Assembly: GCA_005885165.1 (NCBI GenBank)
Contig: VAXR01000025.1
Span: 1 to 38,293, forward strand
DNA from: Actinomycetota bacterium
GTDB taxonomy: Bacteria; Actinomycetota; Thermoleophilia; Solirubrobacterales; Thermoleophilaceae
DNA length: 38,293 bases
Direction: 5' to 3'
The notes below the pieces were generated by a model. That model was not told the origin of the DNA. It made no database searches and saw only the letters and a program-made list of their open reading frames with translations. Position 1 is the stretch's first letter. The number at the start of each line of letters is the position of its first letter. Both the position numbers and the translations under genes were made by a program. This document shows, in pieces, positions 25,340-34,113 of this stretch.

Positions 25340-26957
25340 CCTGAGCCGGCTCGGCGGCCTCGACCTCCGCCGGCGAGAGCGGCTCGCGGCCCAGGATCAG
25401 GTCGGCGGCGCGCTCGGCGATCATGATCGTCGGCGCGTTGGTGTTGCCGCTCGTGATGCGCGGCATCGACGAGGCGTCGACGACGCGCAGCGCCTCGACG
25501 CCGCGCACGCGCAGCTCCGGGTCGAGCACGCCGCCGTCCTCGTCCCCCATCCGGCAGGTGCACGAGGGGTGGTAGGTGTGCTGGAGCTCCGCGCGCAGCC
25601 AGGCCTCCACCTGCTCGTCGCTGCGCACGCCCGGCCCCGGATCGAGGTTGCGGACGGCGGCCTTGGCCAGCGGCCCGGTCTCCGCGATCTCGCGCGCGAG
25701 CCGCACCGCCGCGACCATCGCGCGCATCTCCGCCGGATCCTGGAACCAGCCGAGGTGGATGGCGGGCGGGTCGTGCGGGTCGGGCGAGCGCAGGCGGACT
25801 TCCCCCTCGCTCACCGGACGGACGAACGACGGCCCCAGCGTGAACGCGTGCCCGGGGTAGGCGCGGAAGCCGTTGTCGAAGTAGTACGCCGCGCCGAAGA
25901 GGAGCTGGAAGTCGGGCCACGGGGCGTCGTCTGCGACGCGCACGTGCGCGCCCGCCTCGGCCACGTTCGAGCTGAGCTTGCCGCGCCCGCGACCGACGAT
26001 GTACTGGACGAGGTACTTGGGGTTGGTCGCGTCGAAGAGCGTGACCGTGTCGCGGCACTCGTAGGTGGTGGTCGCGAGCGGGTGGTCCTGGAGGTGCGAC
26101 CCGACGTGCGCGTTGTCCACGATCGGCTCGACGCCGACCTCGCGCAGGTGATCTGCCGGGCCGACGCCGGACAGCATGAGGAGCTGCGGCGAGTTGTATG
26201 CGCCCGCGGAGACGATCACCTCGCGGTCGGCCCGCGCCGTGCGAGCCGATCCCTCGACCTCGTACTCGACCCCGGTCGCGCGCCCAGAGTCGATAAGCAC
26301 GCGGCGGACGGTCGCCCCGGTCTGGAGCTCGAGGCGTGGACGGTCCTTGACCGGGTGGAGGAACGCATCCGCCGCGCTCCAGCGCCGGCCGCGCTTCTGC
26401 GTGAGCTGCATCATCCCGGCGCCGTCCTGGGAGGCGCCGTTGAAGTCGTCGGTCGCGCGGATGCCGACCTCGCCTGCCGACTCGACGAAGAGCGGCGCTA
26501 GCGTGCTGCTCCAGACCGGATCGGCCACGTTCAGCTCGCCGCCCTGGGAGTGGTACGCGTTCTGGATGCGCTCGTTGTGCTCGGAGCGCTTGAAGTACGG
26601 CAGGACCTCGCGGTAGCTCCATCCGGGCGCGCTGTTCGCGGCCCAGCCGTCGAAGTCGCCGCGGTTTCCGCGGATGTAGATCATGGCGTTCATCGAGCTC
26701 GAGCCGCCGAGCGAGCGCCCGCGCGGCAGGTACATCGAGCGGCCGATGAGGCTCTCCTCGGGCTCCGACGTGTAGTTCCAGTCGAGGTCCGTCCGGAACT
26801 GCTTGGCGAATCCGACCGGTATCCGGATGTTCATCTTGCGGTCGGAGCCGCCGGCCTCCAGCAGGAGCACCCGGACTCCCGGCTCGGCGCTGAGGCGGTT
26901 GGCGAGCACGCAGCCGGCGGAGCCGGCGCCGACGATCACGTAGTCGTAGCTCTCCAT
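25323..26957 (-). CDS. GMC-family oxidoreductase, choline dehydrogenase-like
   Basis: YDYVIVGAGSAGCVLANRLS...GRSLGGSSSMNAMIYIRG...HPSCTCRMG...VVDASSMPRITSGNTNAPTIMIAERAADLI. Confidence 0.93.
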   Translation of the reverse strand: MESYDYVIVGAGSAGCVLANRLSAEPGVRVLLLEAGGSDRKMNIRIPVGFAKQFRTDLDWNYTSEPEESLIGRSMYLPRGRSLGGSSSMNAMIYIRGNRGDFDGWAANSAPGWSYREVLPYFKRSEHNERIQNAYHSQGGELNVADPVWSSTLAPLFVESAGEVGIRATDDFNGASQDGAGMMQLTQKRGRRWSAADAFLHPVKDRPRLELQTGATVRRVLIDSGRATGVEYEVEGSARTARADREVIVSAGAYNSPQLLMLSGVGPADHLREVGVEPIVDNAHVGSHLQDHPLATTTYECRDTVTLFDATNPKYLVQYIVGRGRGKLSSNVAEAGAHVRVADDAPWPDFQLLFGAAYYFDNGFRAYPGHAFTLGPSFVRPVSEGEVRLRSPDPHDPPAIHLGWFQDPAEMRAMVAAVRLAREIAETGPLAKAAVRNLDPGPGVRSDEQVEAWLRAELQHTYHPSCTCRMGDEDGGVLDPELRVRGVEALRVVDASSMPRITSGNTNAPTIMIAERAADLILGREPLSPAEVEAAEPAQVTAAT

Positions 26958-26987
26958 CCTCGGTGCGGACGCTACACCCTTGGATCC

Positions 26988-28571
26988 TCAGATCTCAAGC
27001 CGCGACTCCTCGAGATCGAGCTCGCGTATCACGCGGTTCATCACCTCGTTCGAGATCTCGCGCTCGTCTCGCAGGCGCACGAGCGAATCGCGCTGCGCCG
27101 CCAGCACGCTCTGCACCATCTGCTGGTAGGCGAGCGAGCGGTCCTCGTAGCCGTCGTCCTCGATCTTCCCGGCGCGCGCAGCCAAGCGCCGCTTGCGGTA
27201 CTCGTAGGCGCGGCGCATCCGGTCGACGCTGTCGTCGCGCGTCCACTCCTCCTCCGCCAGCGCGTCGATCTGGGCGAGCGCGGCCTTGGTCGCTATGAGG
27301 CGCGCGCGCAGCTCCTCGTCCGACTCGCTCTCGTCGGCCGTCACGCCTAGGGCGCGGATGACGGCCGGAAGGGTCAAGCCCTGGAGGATGAGCGTGGCGA
27401 AGATGACGGCGAAGGTGAGGAAGATCAGCAGGTTGCGGTCGCGGAACGGTGCGCCCGCGTGCGTGTGCAGCGGCAGCGCCAGCGCGGCGGCAAGCGACAC
27501 CGCCCCGCGCATGCCGCTCCAGGCGACGACGAATCGCGGACGCGCCCCGACGCGGCGCTGGCGCTGGCTCTCGCGCCGGTCGATCGCGCGGATCAGATAC
27601 GGGACGGTGAAGAACCAAACCAGCCGTATCACGATCACGACGGCGCTGACGGCGGCTGCGTACCCCGCGAGCGTCGCGGCGGACGTGCCGCCGAGCCCGT
27701 TCACGACCTGGCGCAGCTGCAGGCCCACGAGGACGAACAGCGCGGCGTTCAGCAGGAAGTCGAGGATGTCCCAGACCATGAAGCCCTGCAGGCGCGTGCG
27801 GGGCGCGATGATGCTCGGGCCCTTGATGCCCATGTAGATGCCGGCGGTCACGGCGGCGAGGACCCCGGAGAGGCCGAGGGCGTCGGCGGGGATGAATGCC
27901 GCGTAGCCGCTGAGGAGTGAGATCGTGATGCTCACCTGGGCGTCGCTCGTCCGCTCGCGGATCCAGGCGATGGTCCAAGCGACCGCGAGCCCGATGGCGA
28001 TGCCGCCCGCCGCCCCGGCCACGAACTTGAGGCCGGCGTGCACCAGCGAGAAGCTGCTGCCGACCGCGGCGCCGACCGCAAGCCGGTAGGCGACCAGCGC
28101 GGTGGCGTCGTTGAAGAGGCCCTCGCCCTCGGCTGCGCTGATCAGGCGCCGCGGCACGTCGAGGCGCCGCATGATCGTGGCGGCCGCGAGGGGGTCGGTC
28201 GGGGATACGACGGCCCCCAACGCGAAGGCCGCCGCCCACGACAGGCCGCCGATCAGCGCGTGCGCGACGAGCGCGACCACGACCATCGTCGCGAGCACCA
28301 GCCCGACGGAGCTCAGCGTGATCCCGCGCAGGTTGGCGCGGATGTCGTTCAGGTTCGCGAAGAACGCTGCGCCGTAGAGGAGGGGCGGCAGGAAGACGAC
28401 GAGCACGACGTTCGGATTGAGCTTCACCTCGGGGAGCCCCGGCACGAAGCCGAACAGGGCCCCACCGACGACCAGGACCATCGGGTAGGGGATCGCGAGC
28501 CGGCGCGCGAGCGCGCTGAGGCCGGCCACGGCGACCAGCAGTCCGGCGATTAGAAGCTCTGCCTGTCCCAT
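26988..28571 (-). CDS. CPA1-family Na+/H+ antiporter
   Basis: Polytopic; GAVVSPTDPLAAATIMRRL, GEGLFNDATALVAYRLA, WSGMRGAVSLAAALALP; charged cytoplasmic tail. Confidence 0.9.
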   Translation of the reverse strand: MGQAELLIAGLLVAVAGLSALARRLAIPYPMVLVVGGALFGFVPGLPEVKLNPNVVLVVFLPPLLYGAAFFANLNDIRANLRGITLSSVGLVLATMVVVALVAHALIGGLSWAAAFALGAVVSPTDPLAAATIMRRLDVPRRLISAAEGEGLFNDATALVAYRLAVGAAVGSSFSLVHAGLKFVAGAAGGIAIGLAVAWTIAWIRERTSDAQVSITISLLSGYAAFIPADALGLSGVLAAVTAGIYMGIKGPSIIAPRTRLQGFMVWDILDFLLNAALFVLVGLQLRQVVNGLGGTSAATLAGYAAAVSAVVIVIRLVWFFTVPYLIRAIDRRESQRQRRVGARPRFVVAWSGMRGAVSLAAALALPLHTHAGAPFRDRNLLIFLTFAVIFATLILQGLTLPAVIRALGVTADESESDEELRARLIATKAALAQIDALAEEEWTRDDSVDRMRRAYEYRKRRLAARAGKIEDDGYEDRSLAYQQMVQSVLAAQRDSLVRLRDEREISNEVMNRVIRELDLEESRLEI

Positions 28572-28637
28572 TGCTGTTGAAAGTGTGGCGCGCCACGGTC
28601 CGGGGCGAACCTCGGGCGTCCCGGCACTTCTCGCTTC

Positions 28638-29837
28638 GTGGACCCGCTCGAGCAGCTCGCCGAGGCGCTCCGGCGCCGGCTGATCGAGCGCGCGCGGGAC
28701 GGCGCGGCGGCGGGCGCCGGCTCGGGTGGATCGCTGGTCGACGACGTCCGCGAGCTGGTCGACAGCGAGGCGCCGGCGCTTCCCGTCGACGAGCGCGAGG
28801 CGCTCACTGCGCGCGTCGTTCGGCTCGCCACCGGGCTGGGACCGCTCGAGCCGCTGCTGGCCGATCCCGCGGTCGACGAGGTGATGGTCAACGGACCGGG
28901 CGATGTCTACGTCGAGCGGTCGGGCCGCATCGAGCGCACCGGGCTGTCGTTTGGCGCGGAGGCCGAGCTCATGCACTCGATCGAGCGCGTGCTCGCGCCG
29001 CTCGGCCGCCGGGTGGACGAGGCCTCGCCGCTGTGCGACGCGCGGCTGCCGGACGGCTCCCGGGTCAACGTCGTGATCCCGCCGCTCGCGCTCGACGGTC
29101 CCTGCCTGACGATCAGGAAGTTCCGGACCATGGGGTTCTCGCTCGACGATCTCGTTGGGAACGGCACCCTGCCGCGCGGGTTGGCCGACTTCCTCGCGAG
29201 CTGCGTGGCCGCGCGTGCGGCGGTGCTCGTGAGCGGAGGCACCGGCTCGGGGAAGACGACCACGCTCGGCGCGCTGTCCGGCGCCATCCCCGACGGCGAG
29301 CGCATCGTGACCATCGAGGACGCCGCCGAGCTGCGGCTCCGCCAGCGGCACGTCGTGCGGCTCGAGTCGCGGCCGGCGAACGTGGAGGGGAGGGGGGAGG
29401 TGACGATCAGGCAGCTCGTGCGCAACGCGCTGCGGATGCGGCCCGACCGGATCGTGGTCGGCGAGGTGCGCGGCGCCGAGGCGCTCGACATGCTGATGGC
29501 CCTCAACACGGGCCACGAGGGCTCGCTGACCACCGTGCACGCGAATTCGCCCGAGGACGCGCTTCGGCGTGTCGAGACGCTGGCGCTGATGGCGGGCCTC
29601 GGTTTGCCACACCGGGCGGTGCGCGAGCAGGTCGCGGGCGCCCTGGACCTCGTGATCCATCAGGCCCGCGCGGCCGACGGCTCGCGGCGGGTCGAGTCGG
29701 TGGCGGAAGTCGTTCGAGCGCCCGGCGGCGCCGGGACGCGCGAGCTCTACCGGCTGCGGCGGGGGAGGCCGTTGTGGCGCCCGCCGGGAGGAGGCGAGCT
29801 GGCGGCGCGGCTCGAGCTCGTCGGGGCGGCGGCGTGA
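28638..29837 (+). CDS. tadA: TadA/CpaF-type secretion ATPase
   Basis: PAVDEVMVNGPGDVYVERSGRIE, Walker A SGGTGSGKTTTLGALSG, RPDRIVVGEVRGAEALDMLMALNTGHEGSLTTVHANSP. Confidence 0.93.
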   Translation: MDPLEQLAEALRRRLIERARDGAAAGAGSGGSLVDDVRELVDSEAPALPVDEREALTARVVRLATGLGPLEPLLADPAVDEVMVNGPGDVYVERSGRIERTGLSFGAEAELMHSIERVLAPLGRRVDEASPLCDARLPDGSRVNVVIPPLALDGPCLTIRKFRTMGFSLDDLVGNGTLPRGLADFLASCVAARAAVLVSGGTGSGKTTTLGALSGAIPDGERIVTIEDAAELRLRQRHVVRLESRPANVEGRGEVTIRQLVRNALRMRPDRIVVGEVRGAEALDMLMALNTGHEGSLTTVHANSPEDALRRVETLALMAGLGLPHRAVREQVAGALDLVIHQARAADGSRRVESVAEVVRAPGGAGTRELYRLRRGRPLWRPPGGGELAARLELVGAAA

Positions 29838-30700
29838 CGCGGCTGCTTGTGCTCGGGTTTGCGGCCGGCGCGCTGGGCGCGGTTGGCGGCGTGCGTCTCG
29901 CCGGCGAGGCCGCCGCGGTCGTCCGCAGCCGCGCTCCGCGGCTCGCCGCGGGAGCCGCCGCGCTCGTCGACATCGTCCTGCGAGCCGGGCGCGAGGGGCG
30001 GGACCCCGGCGCCAGGGAGCGCCGCAGGCTGCTGGCGGCTGGCGCGCTGGCGGCCTTCGTCGCGGGCTGGCTGGTCCTTGGTCTCGTGCCGGCGATCGGC
30101 GTCGGGGCCGTGGGGCCGCTCGCGGTCTCCAGGGTCCTGCGCTCGGGACGGGAGCGGTACAGGCATGCGGTCGACCGCGGAGCGGCCTCGATGGCCGGCG
30201 CCCTCGCCGACGCGCTGACGGGCGGCCATTCGCTGCGTGGGGCGATCGTGGCAGCCGCGAGCGGTCTCGACGGCGAAGCGGGGGTCGAGCTCAGACGCGT
30301 CGCGAGCGAGCTTGCGCTCGGAGCGCGCACTGAGGACGCGCTCGAGGCGATGTGCGCGAGGGTGCGCTCGCACGGCGTCGACACCATCGTTGCCGCGAGC
30401 CTGCTGCAGCGTGGCGCGGGCGGCGACCTGGCCGGGCTGCTGCGGGAATGCGCGCGGGCGCTCGAGGATCACGCACGGCTGGAGCACGATGCTCGGGCCG
30501 CGACAGCGCAGGCCCGTTTCACGGGCGTGATCGTCGTCCTGCTGCCGCTCGGCGGCGCGCTGCTGGCCGAGCTCGCGAGCCCCGGTTACCTCGCGCATCT
30601 GGCCGGGTCCTTCCTTACCGCGTGGCTCGGTGGCCTGGCGCTCGTGATGCAGCTGGTCGCGGCGGTGCTGATACGCCGTCTCGGGCGGGTGCGGGTGTGA
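29834..30700 (+). CDS. tadB: TadB-like Flp pilus inner-membrane protein
   Basis: Type II secretion F-domain pattern (LADALTGGHSLRGAIVAAASGLDGEAGVELRRVASELALGARTEDALEAM); GTG overlaps tadA stop. Confidence 0.82.
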   Translation: MTRLLVLGFAAGALGAVGGVRLAGEAAAVVRSRAPRLAAGAAALVDIVLRAGREGRDPGARERRRLLAAGALAAFVAGWLVLGLVPAIGVGAVGPLAVSRVLRSGRERYRHAVDRGAASMAGALADALTGGHSLRGAIVAAASGLDGEAGVELRRVASELALGARTEDALEAMCARVRSHGVDTIVAASLLQRGAGGDLAGLLRECARALEDHARLEHDARAATAQARFTGVIVVLLPLGGALLAELASPGYLAHLAGSFLTAWLGGLALVMQLVAAVLIRRLGRVRV

Positions 30701-31548
30701 CCGGCGCGGCAGCGCTGGCGGGAATCGCAGGCGCTCTCGCGGTCGGCGGGCTTGGCACGTTGCGGGGTCCGCCCCAGCCGCGGGGCGACCGCGGTCCGCT
30801 CGCGATTCGGTTGATGGCGGCGGCTGGGCACCGGCTGCGGCCACTGGTGCGAGCTCGTGCGCCCGCCGGCCTCGCAGCGCGGATCGCAGCCGCTGGCGCG
30901 CCCGGGCGACTCGCGGTGCGCGAGGTGATGGCGGCGAAGCTCGGCGGGGCGCTCGCCGGCGCGCTGATCGCGGCGCTCCTCTCCGCGCCAGCTCCGGGGA
31001 GGCTCGGCATCTTGATCTCGCTTGCAGGCCCGGTAGCGGGCTTCCTCGCTCCCGACTGGTGGCTCGCCCGCCGAGCGCGCGAGCGAGCGCGCCGCGTGCG
31101 GCGGGACCTCCCCGCGCTGCTCGACCTCCTGCGCGTGTCGATCGAGGCCGGCCTTTCGCCGGTCGCGGCGCTCGCCGCGGTCGGGGAACGTGCCGCGGGC
31201 CCGCTCGCGGACGAGTGGCGCGGGGTGGGGCGGGAGGTGGAGCTGGGCGTCGTCCTCGAGGACGCGCTTGGCAGGACCGCGCACCGGTTGCCGCTACCGG
31301 AGGTGAGTGCGCTCCACGCGGCGCTCATGCGCGCGGCACGGCACGGCGCACCGCTGTCGGCGACGCTTGCGGCACAGGCGCGCGACGCCCGCCTGGCCCG
31401 CCGGCGAGCGATCGAGGAGGAGGCGGCGCGTGCTGGACCCAAGATCCAGCTGGTGGTCGCGCTGCTTCTGGTGCCGTCGGTCTTGCTTGTGGTCGCCGCG
31501 GCGCTGGCGGCCGCGTTCCTGGGGGGTGGGGGGTTGCCGGTGGGCTAG
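30697..31548 (+). CDS. tadC: TadC-like Flp pilus inner-membrane protein
   Basis: RDLPALLDLLRVSIEAGLSPVAALAAVGERAAGPLADEW...KIQLVVALLLVPSVLLVVAAAL; GTGA overlap. Confidence 0.82.
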   Translation: MTGAAALAGIAGALAVGGLGTLRGPPQPRGDRGPLAIRLMAAAGHRLRPLVRARAPAGLAARIAAAGAPGRLAVREVMAAKLGGALAGALIAALLSAPAPGRLGILISLAGPVAGFLAPDWWLARRARERARRVRRDLPALLDLLRVSIEAGLSPVAALAAVGERAAGPLADEWRGVGREVELGVVLEDALGRTAHRLPLPEVSALHAALMRAARHGAPLSATLAAQARDARLARRRAIEEEAARAGPKIQLVVALLLVPSVLLVVAAALAAAFLGGGGLPVG

Positions 31549-31619
31549 GGCTCGTCCCCAGACCCACGTTTCCGCGGAAACGCCGCAGGGTCGTGACCCC
31601 GTAAGGGATCACCCCTTTT
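31548..31619. terminator. Cluster of four small palindromes after tadC, ending in a terminator-like hairpin
   Basis: GGG-ctcgt-CCC (31548), CGTTTCCGCGGAAACG (31567-31582), GGGTC-gt-GACCC (31588), AAGGG-atcac-CCCTT-TT (31603-31619). Confidence 0.5.
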
Positions 31620-31860
31620 GTCGCCCAACAGGAGACGCGACGCTCGGATCGGCGGACCCGAGCGGACTCCCATGGCCGCCCGTCTAAGCGCAATTTGGCT
31701 GTCAGGCGGCCGAGCTGCAACGGATCGCCCCGCGGAGCGGGCGACGGAAGACGAGCCGGGGAGTCCCCGCAATCGCGCTCCACGACCGGCCTCCGGCGAA
31801 AGAACGAGCCTGCGCTCGACCGCGCCCACCCCGCCACCCAAGATCCCTCTCAGGGCACCG

Positions 31861-31910
31861 AGTGGTGAAAGGTGTTGCAGAGTGGGGGAGAGTGGGTTAT
31901 AGTGGCGCGG
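31861..31910 (+). promoter_or_regulatory. mraZ/dcw promoter with 10-bp-phased MraZ boxes
   Basis: -35 TTGCAG (31875-31880), 17-bp spacer, -10 TATAGT (31898-31903); AGTGG motifs at 31861, 31881, 31891, 31901. Confidence 0.7.
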
Positions 31911-31918
31911 CCTTAACA

Positions 31919-31961
31919 GGACCGGGGTGGCGGGGCTCCTCCCACTCCGCCACTCCGGTCC
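31919..31961 (+). promoter_or_regulatory. Long stem-loop in the predicted mraZ 5' leader
   Basis: GGACCGGGGTGGCGGGG-ctcctccca-CTCCGCCACTCCGGTCC: 17 pairs, two of them G.U. Confidence 0.75.
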
Positions 31962-32001
31962 GCAACACCGCCCCCGCACATGACGAGGGAAACCGGAGAG
32001 A

Positions 32002-32436
32002 TTGGCGTTCCGCGGGCACTTCGATCACTCGCTCGACGCGAAGAACAGGCTCAACGTCCCCGCCAAGTTCCGCGCCGCGTTCTCCGACGGACTTGTTCTG
32101 GTCAGGTGGCTCGACCCCTGCATCGCGGTCTGGACGCCCGAGGCCTTCACGAGCTTCACGAATCGCGTGGTGGGGGAGCTCAACCCGATCAGCCCACGCG
32201 CGCGCAAGGTGATCGGGTTCTTCGCCGGCGGAGCCTTCGACGCGGAGCTCGACTCCGCGGGCAGGGTCACCCTGAACCAGTCGCTGCTCGACCACTCGGG
32301 GATCGACAAGGAGGTCGTCGTGGTGGGCCATCAGGACCACGTCGAGATCTGGGATCGGGCCCGCTGGGCGGGCGCCCAGCAGGACGTGACGCGGGAGATC
32401 GAGCAGATCGCCGAGAGCCTTGACCATCCTTCTTGA
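32002..32436 (+). CDS. mraZ: Transcriptional regulator MraZ
   Basis: FRGHFDHSLDAKNRLNVPAKFRAAF...FDAELDSAGRVTLNQSLLDHSGIDKEVVVVGHQDHVEIWD; TTG start with GGAGAG upstream. Confidence 0.92.
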   Translation: MAFRGHFDHSLDAKNRLNVPAKFRAAFSDGLVLVRWLDPCIAVWTPEAFTSFTNRVVGELNPISPRARKVIGFFAGGAFDAELDSAGRVTLNQSLLDHSGIDKEVVVVGHQDHVEIWDRARWAGAQQDVTREIEQIAESLDHPS

Positions 32437-33385
32437 CATGACACGCACCCACGTCCCGGTCCTGGCCGGCGAGCTGATCGAACTCCTCGATCCGCACGTG
32501 GGCGAGACCGCGATCGACTGCACCTTCGGCGACGGCGGGCACGCACGGCTCGTGGCCGGGCGGATCGGTCCGGCGGGGATGCTCGTATGCGTAGATCGCG
32601 ATCCCGCCGCGGAGGAGCGGTTCGAGGCCTTCGCGCGCGAGGTCGAGTGCGACACCCGATTCATGCGCATGGACTATGCGGACGCGCTCGAGCGGCTGCT
32701 GGAAGAGGGGATCGAGGCCGACATGGTCTACCTCGACCTCGGGATCTCCTCGATGCAGATCGACGCGTGGGAGCGCGGCTTTTCGTACTCCTACGACGCG
32801 CCCCTCGACATGCGGATGGATCCGGGCCAGGAGCTCGACGCCCGCCAGGTGGTGAACGAGTGGGACGAGCGGCGGCTCGCACAGCTGTTCTCGAGCTACG
32901 GCGAGGAGCGCTTCGCGCGGCAGATCGCGCGGGCGATTGCACGCCGCCGGGCCAAGGCGCCGATTGAGACCACGAACGAGCTGGTCGACACGATCAAGCG
33001 CGCGGTCCCCGCGCCGGCCCGTTTCGGAGGCGGCCACCCCGCCAAGCGCGTTTTCCAGGCCATCCGCATCGCGGTGAACGACGAGCTGGCGTCCCTCGAC
33101 CACGTCCTGCCGGCGGCCTGGGCGGTCCTGCGACCCGGTGGACGCTTCGCCGCGATCTCCTTCCACTCCCTGGAGGACCGGCGCGTGAAGCGCTTCCTAG
33201 CGGCGCGCGCCCGCGGCTGCATCTGCCCGCCCGACCTTCCGGTGTGCGCGTGCAGCCGGAGCCCCGAGGCCGAGCTACGCACCCAGCGAGCCGTGGCCCC
33301 CACGCCCGGCGAGGTGGCCGACAACCCGCGCGCGGGCTCCGGTCGCCTCCGCGTGGCCCGCAAGCTCGCCGTGGAGAGCGGCTGA
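32420..33385 (+). CDS. rsmH: 16S rRNA (cytosine(1402)-N(4))-methyltransferase (start may be ATG at 32438)
   Basis: HVPVLAGELIELLDPHVGETAIDCTFGDGGHARLVAG...YLDLGISSMQIDAWERGFSYSYDAPLDMRMD...ISFHSLEDRRVKRFL. Confidence 0.95.
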   Translation: MTILLDMTRTHVPVLAGELIELLDPHVGETAIDCTFGDGGHARLVAGRIGPAGMLVCVDRDPAAEERFEAFAREVECDTRFMRMDYADALERLLEEGIEADMVYLDLGISSMQIDAWERGFSYSYDAPLDMRMDPGQELDARQVVNEWDERRLAQLFSSYGEERFARQIARAIARRRAKAPIETTNELVDTIKRAVPAPARFGGGHPAKRVFQAIRIAVNDELASLDHVLPAAWAVLRPGGRFAAISFHSLEDRRVKRFLAARARGCICPPDLPVCACSRSPEAELRTQRAVAPTPGEVADNPRAGSGRLRVARKLAVESG

Positions 33386-34065
33386 TGGCAAGGGCGGCGA
33401 CGGCGGCCGCAACACACGCGGCCCCCGCACCGCGGCGCGCGAGGCCGGCTCCGGCACGCCCCGAGCGCGCTCGCCCGCGTACCCGTCCTGCGCAGCAGCC
33501 GGGCTCCCCGGCGTCGCGCTCGGCGCTTCGGTTCGTGGAGCGGCGCGCGGGCGTCCTGCTCGACCGCCTCCTCCGCGGCCGCCTGTGGGTCGGGTGCATC
33601 GGGCTCCTGCTCGCGGGCATCGTCTTCCTCAACGTCAGCCTGCTCGAGCTCAACCAGGAGATCGCCCACACGGGCGCCCGCGCGGGCGCGCTCGACCGCC
33701 AGAACTCGGCCCTGCGCATGCGCGTGGCGTCGCTCGACTCGAGCGAACGCGTACTGCGGATCGCCGCGCGGCGCGGGATGGTGTTCCCGCCGGCGGGCGC
33801 CTACCGCTACCTCAGCGAGCGGCCCTGGCTCGACGGTCTGCTCGCGGCCCGCCGCGCCGCCGCGCCCCAGTCCGCCGGCGCCGCCTCCGCCACCTCCGCC
33901 GCGAGCGGCACCGCGACCACACCCCGGCAGCAGGGCACCGCCGCCGCGACTCCGAGCGCGCGCAGCACGTACGCGCCGCCCACCGCCGCTTCCTCGCCCG
34001 GAGCCGGCCAGCGCTCGGCCACTCCCGCCTCGCCGCCAACCGCCGCCGCTGCGCCGCATCCCTAG
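33385..34065 (+). CDS. FtsL-like bitopic cell-division protein
   Basis: Position between rsmH and ftsI; basic N-tail, single TM (WVGCIGLLLAGIVFLNVSLL), short coiled coil (NQEIAHTGARAGALDRQNSALRMRVASLDSSERVLRIAARRGMV); ATGA overlap. Confidence 0.75.
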   Translation: MARAATAAATHAAPAPRRARPAPARPERARPRTRPAQQPGSPASRSALRFVERRAGVLLDRLLRGRLWVGCIGLLLAGIVFLNVSLLELNQEIAHTGARAGALDRQNSALRMRVASLDSSERVLRIAARRGMVFPPAGAYRYLSERPWLDGLLAARRAAAPQSAGAASATSAASGTATTPRQQGTAAATPSARSTYAPPTAASSPGAGQRSATPASPPTAAAAPHP

Positions 34066-34112
34066 ATGACTGATCCCAAACCCCCGCACCCGGATTCGGA
34101 ATCAATCATCTA
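34063..34112 (+). promoter_or_regulatory. Imperfect 15-bp inverted repeat spanning the ftsL-ftsI junction
   Basis: TAGATGACTGATCCC (34063) / GGAATCAATCATCTA (34098), 13/15 paired. Confidence 0.6.
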
Positions 34113-34113
34113 A

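Noticed and set aside
32090-33385. Cys-rich motif GCICPPDLPVCAC in RsmH as an unusual zinc insertion
   Set aside because: This C-terminal Cys pattern is common in actinobacterial RsmH proteins.
33850-34062. Ala/Ser/Thr/Pro-rich tail of the FtsL-like protein as a novel repeat
   Set aside because: Ordinary low-complexity tail in a high-GC genome; no regular period.
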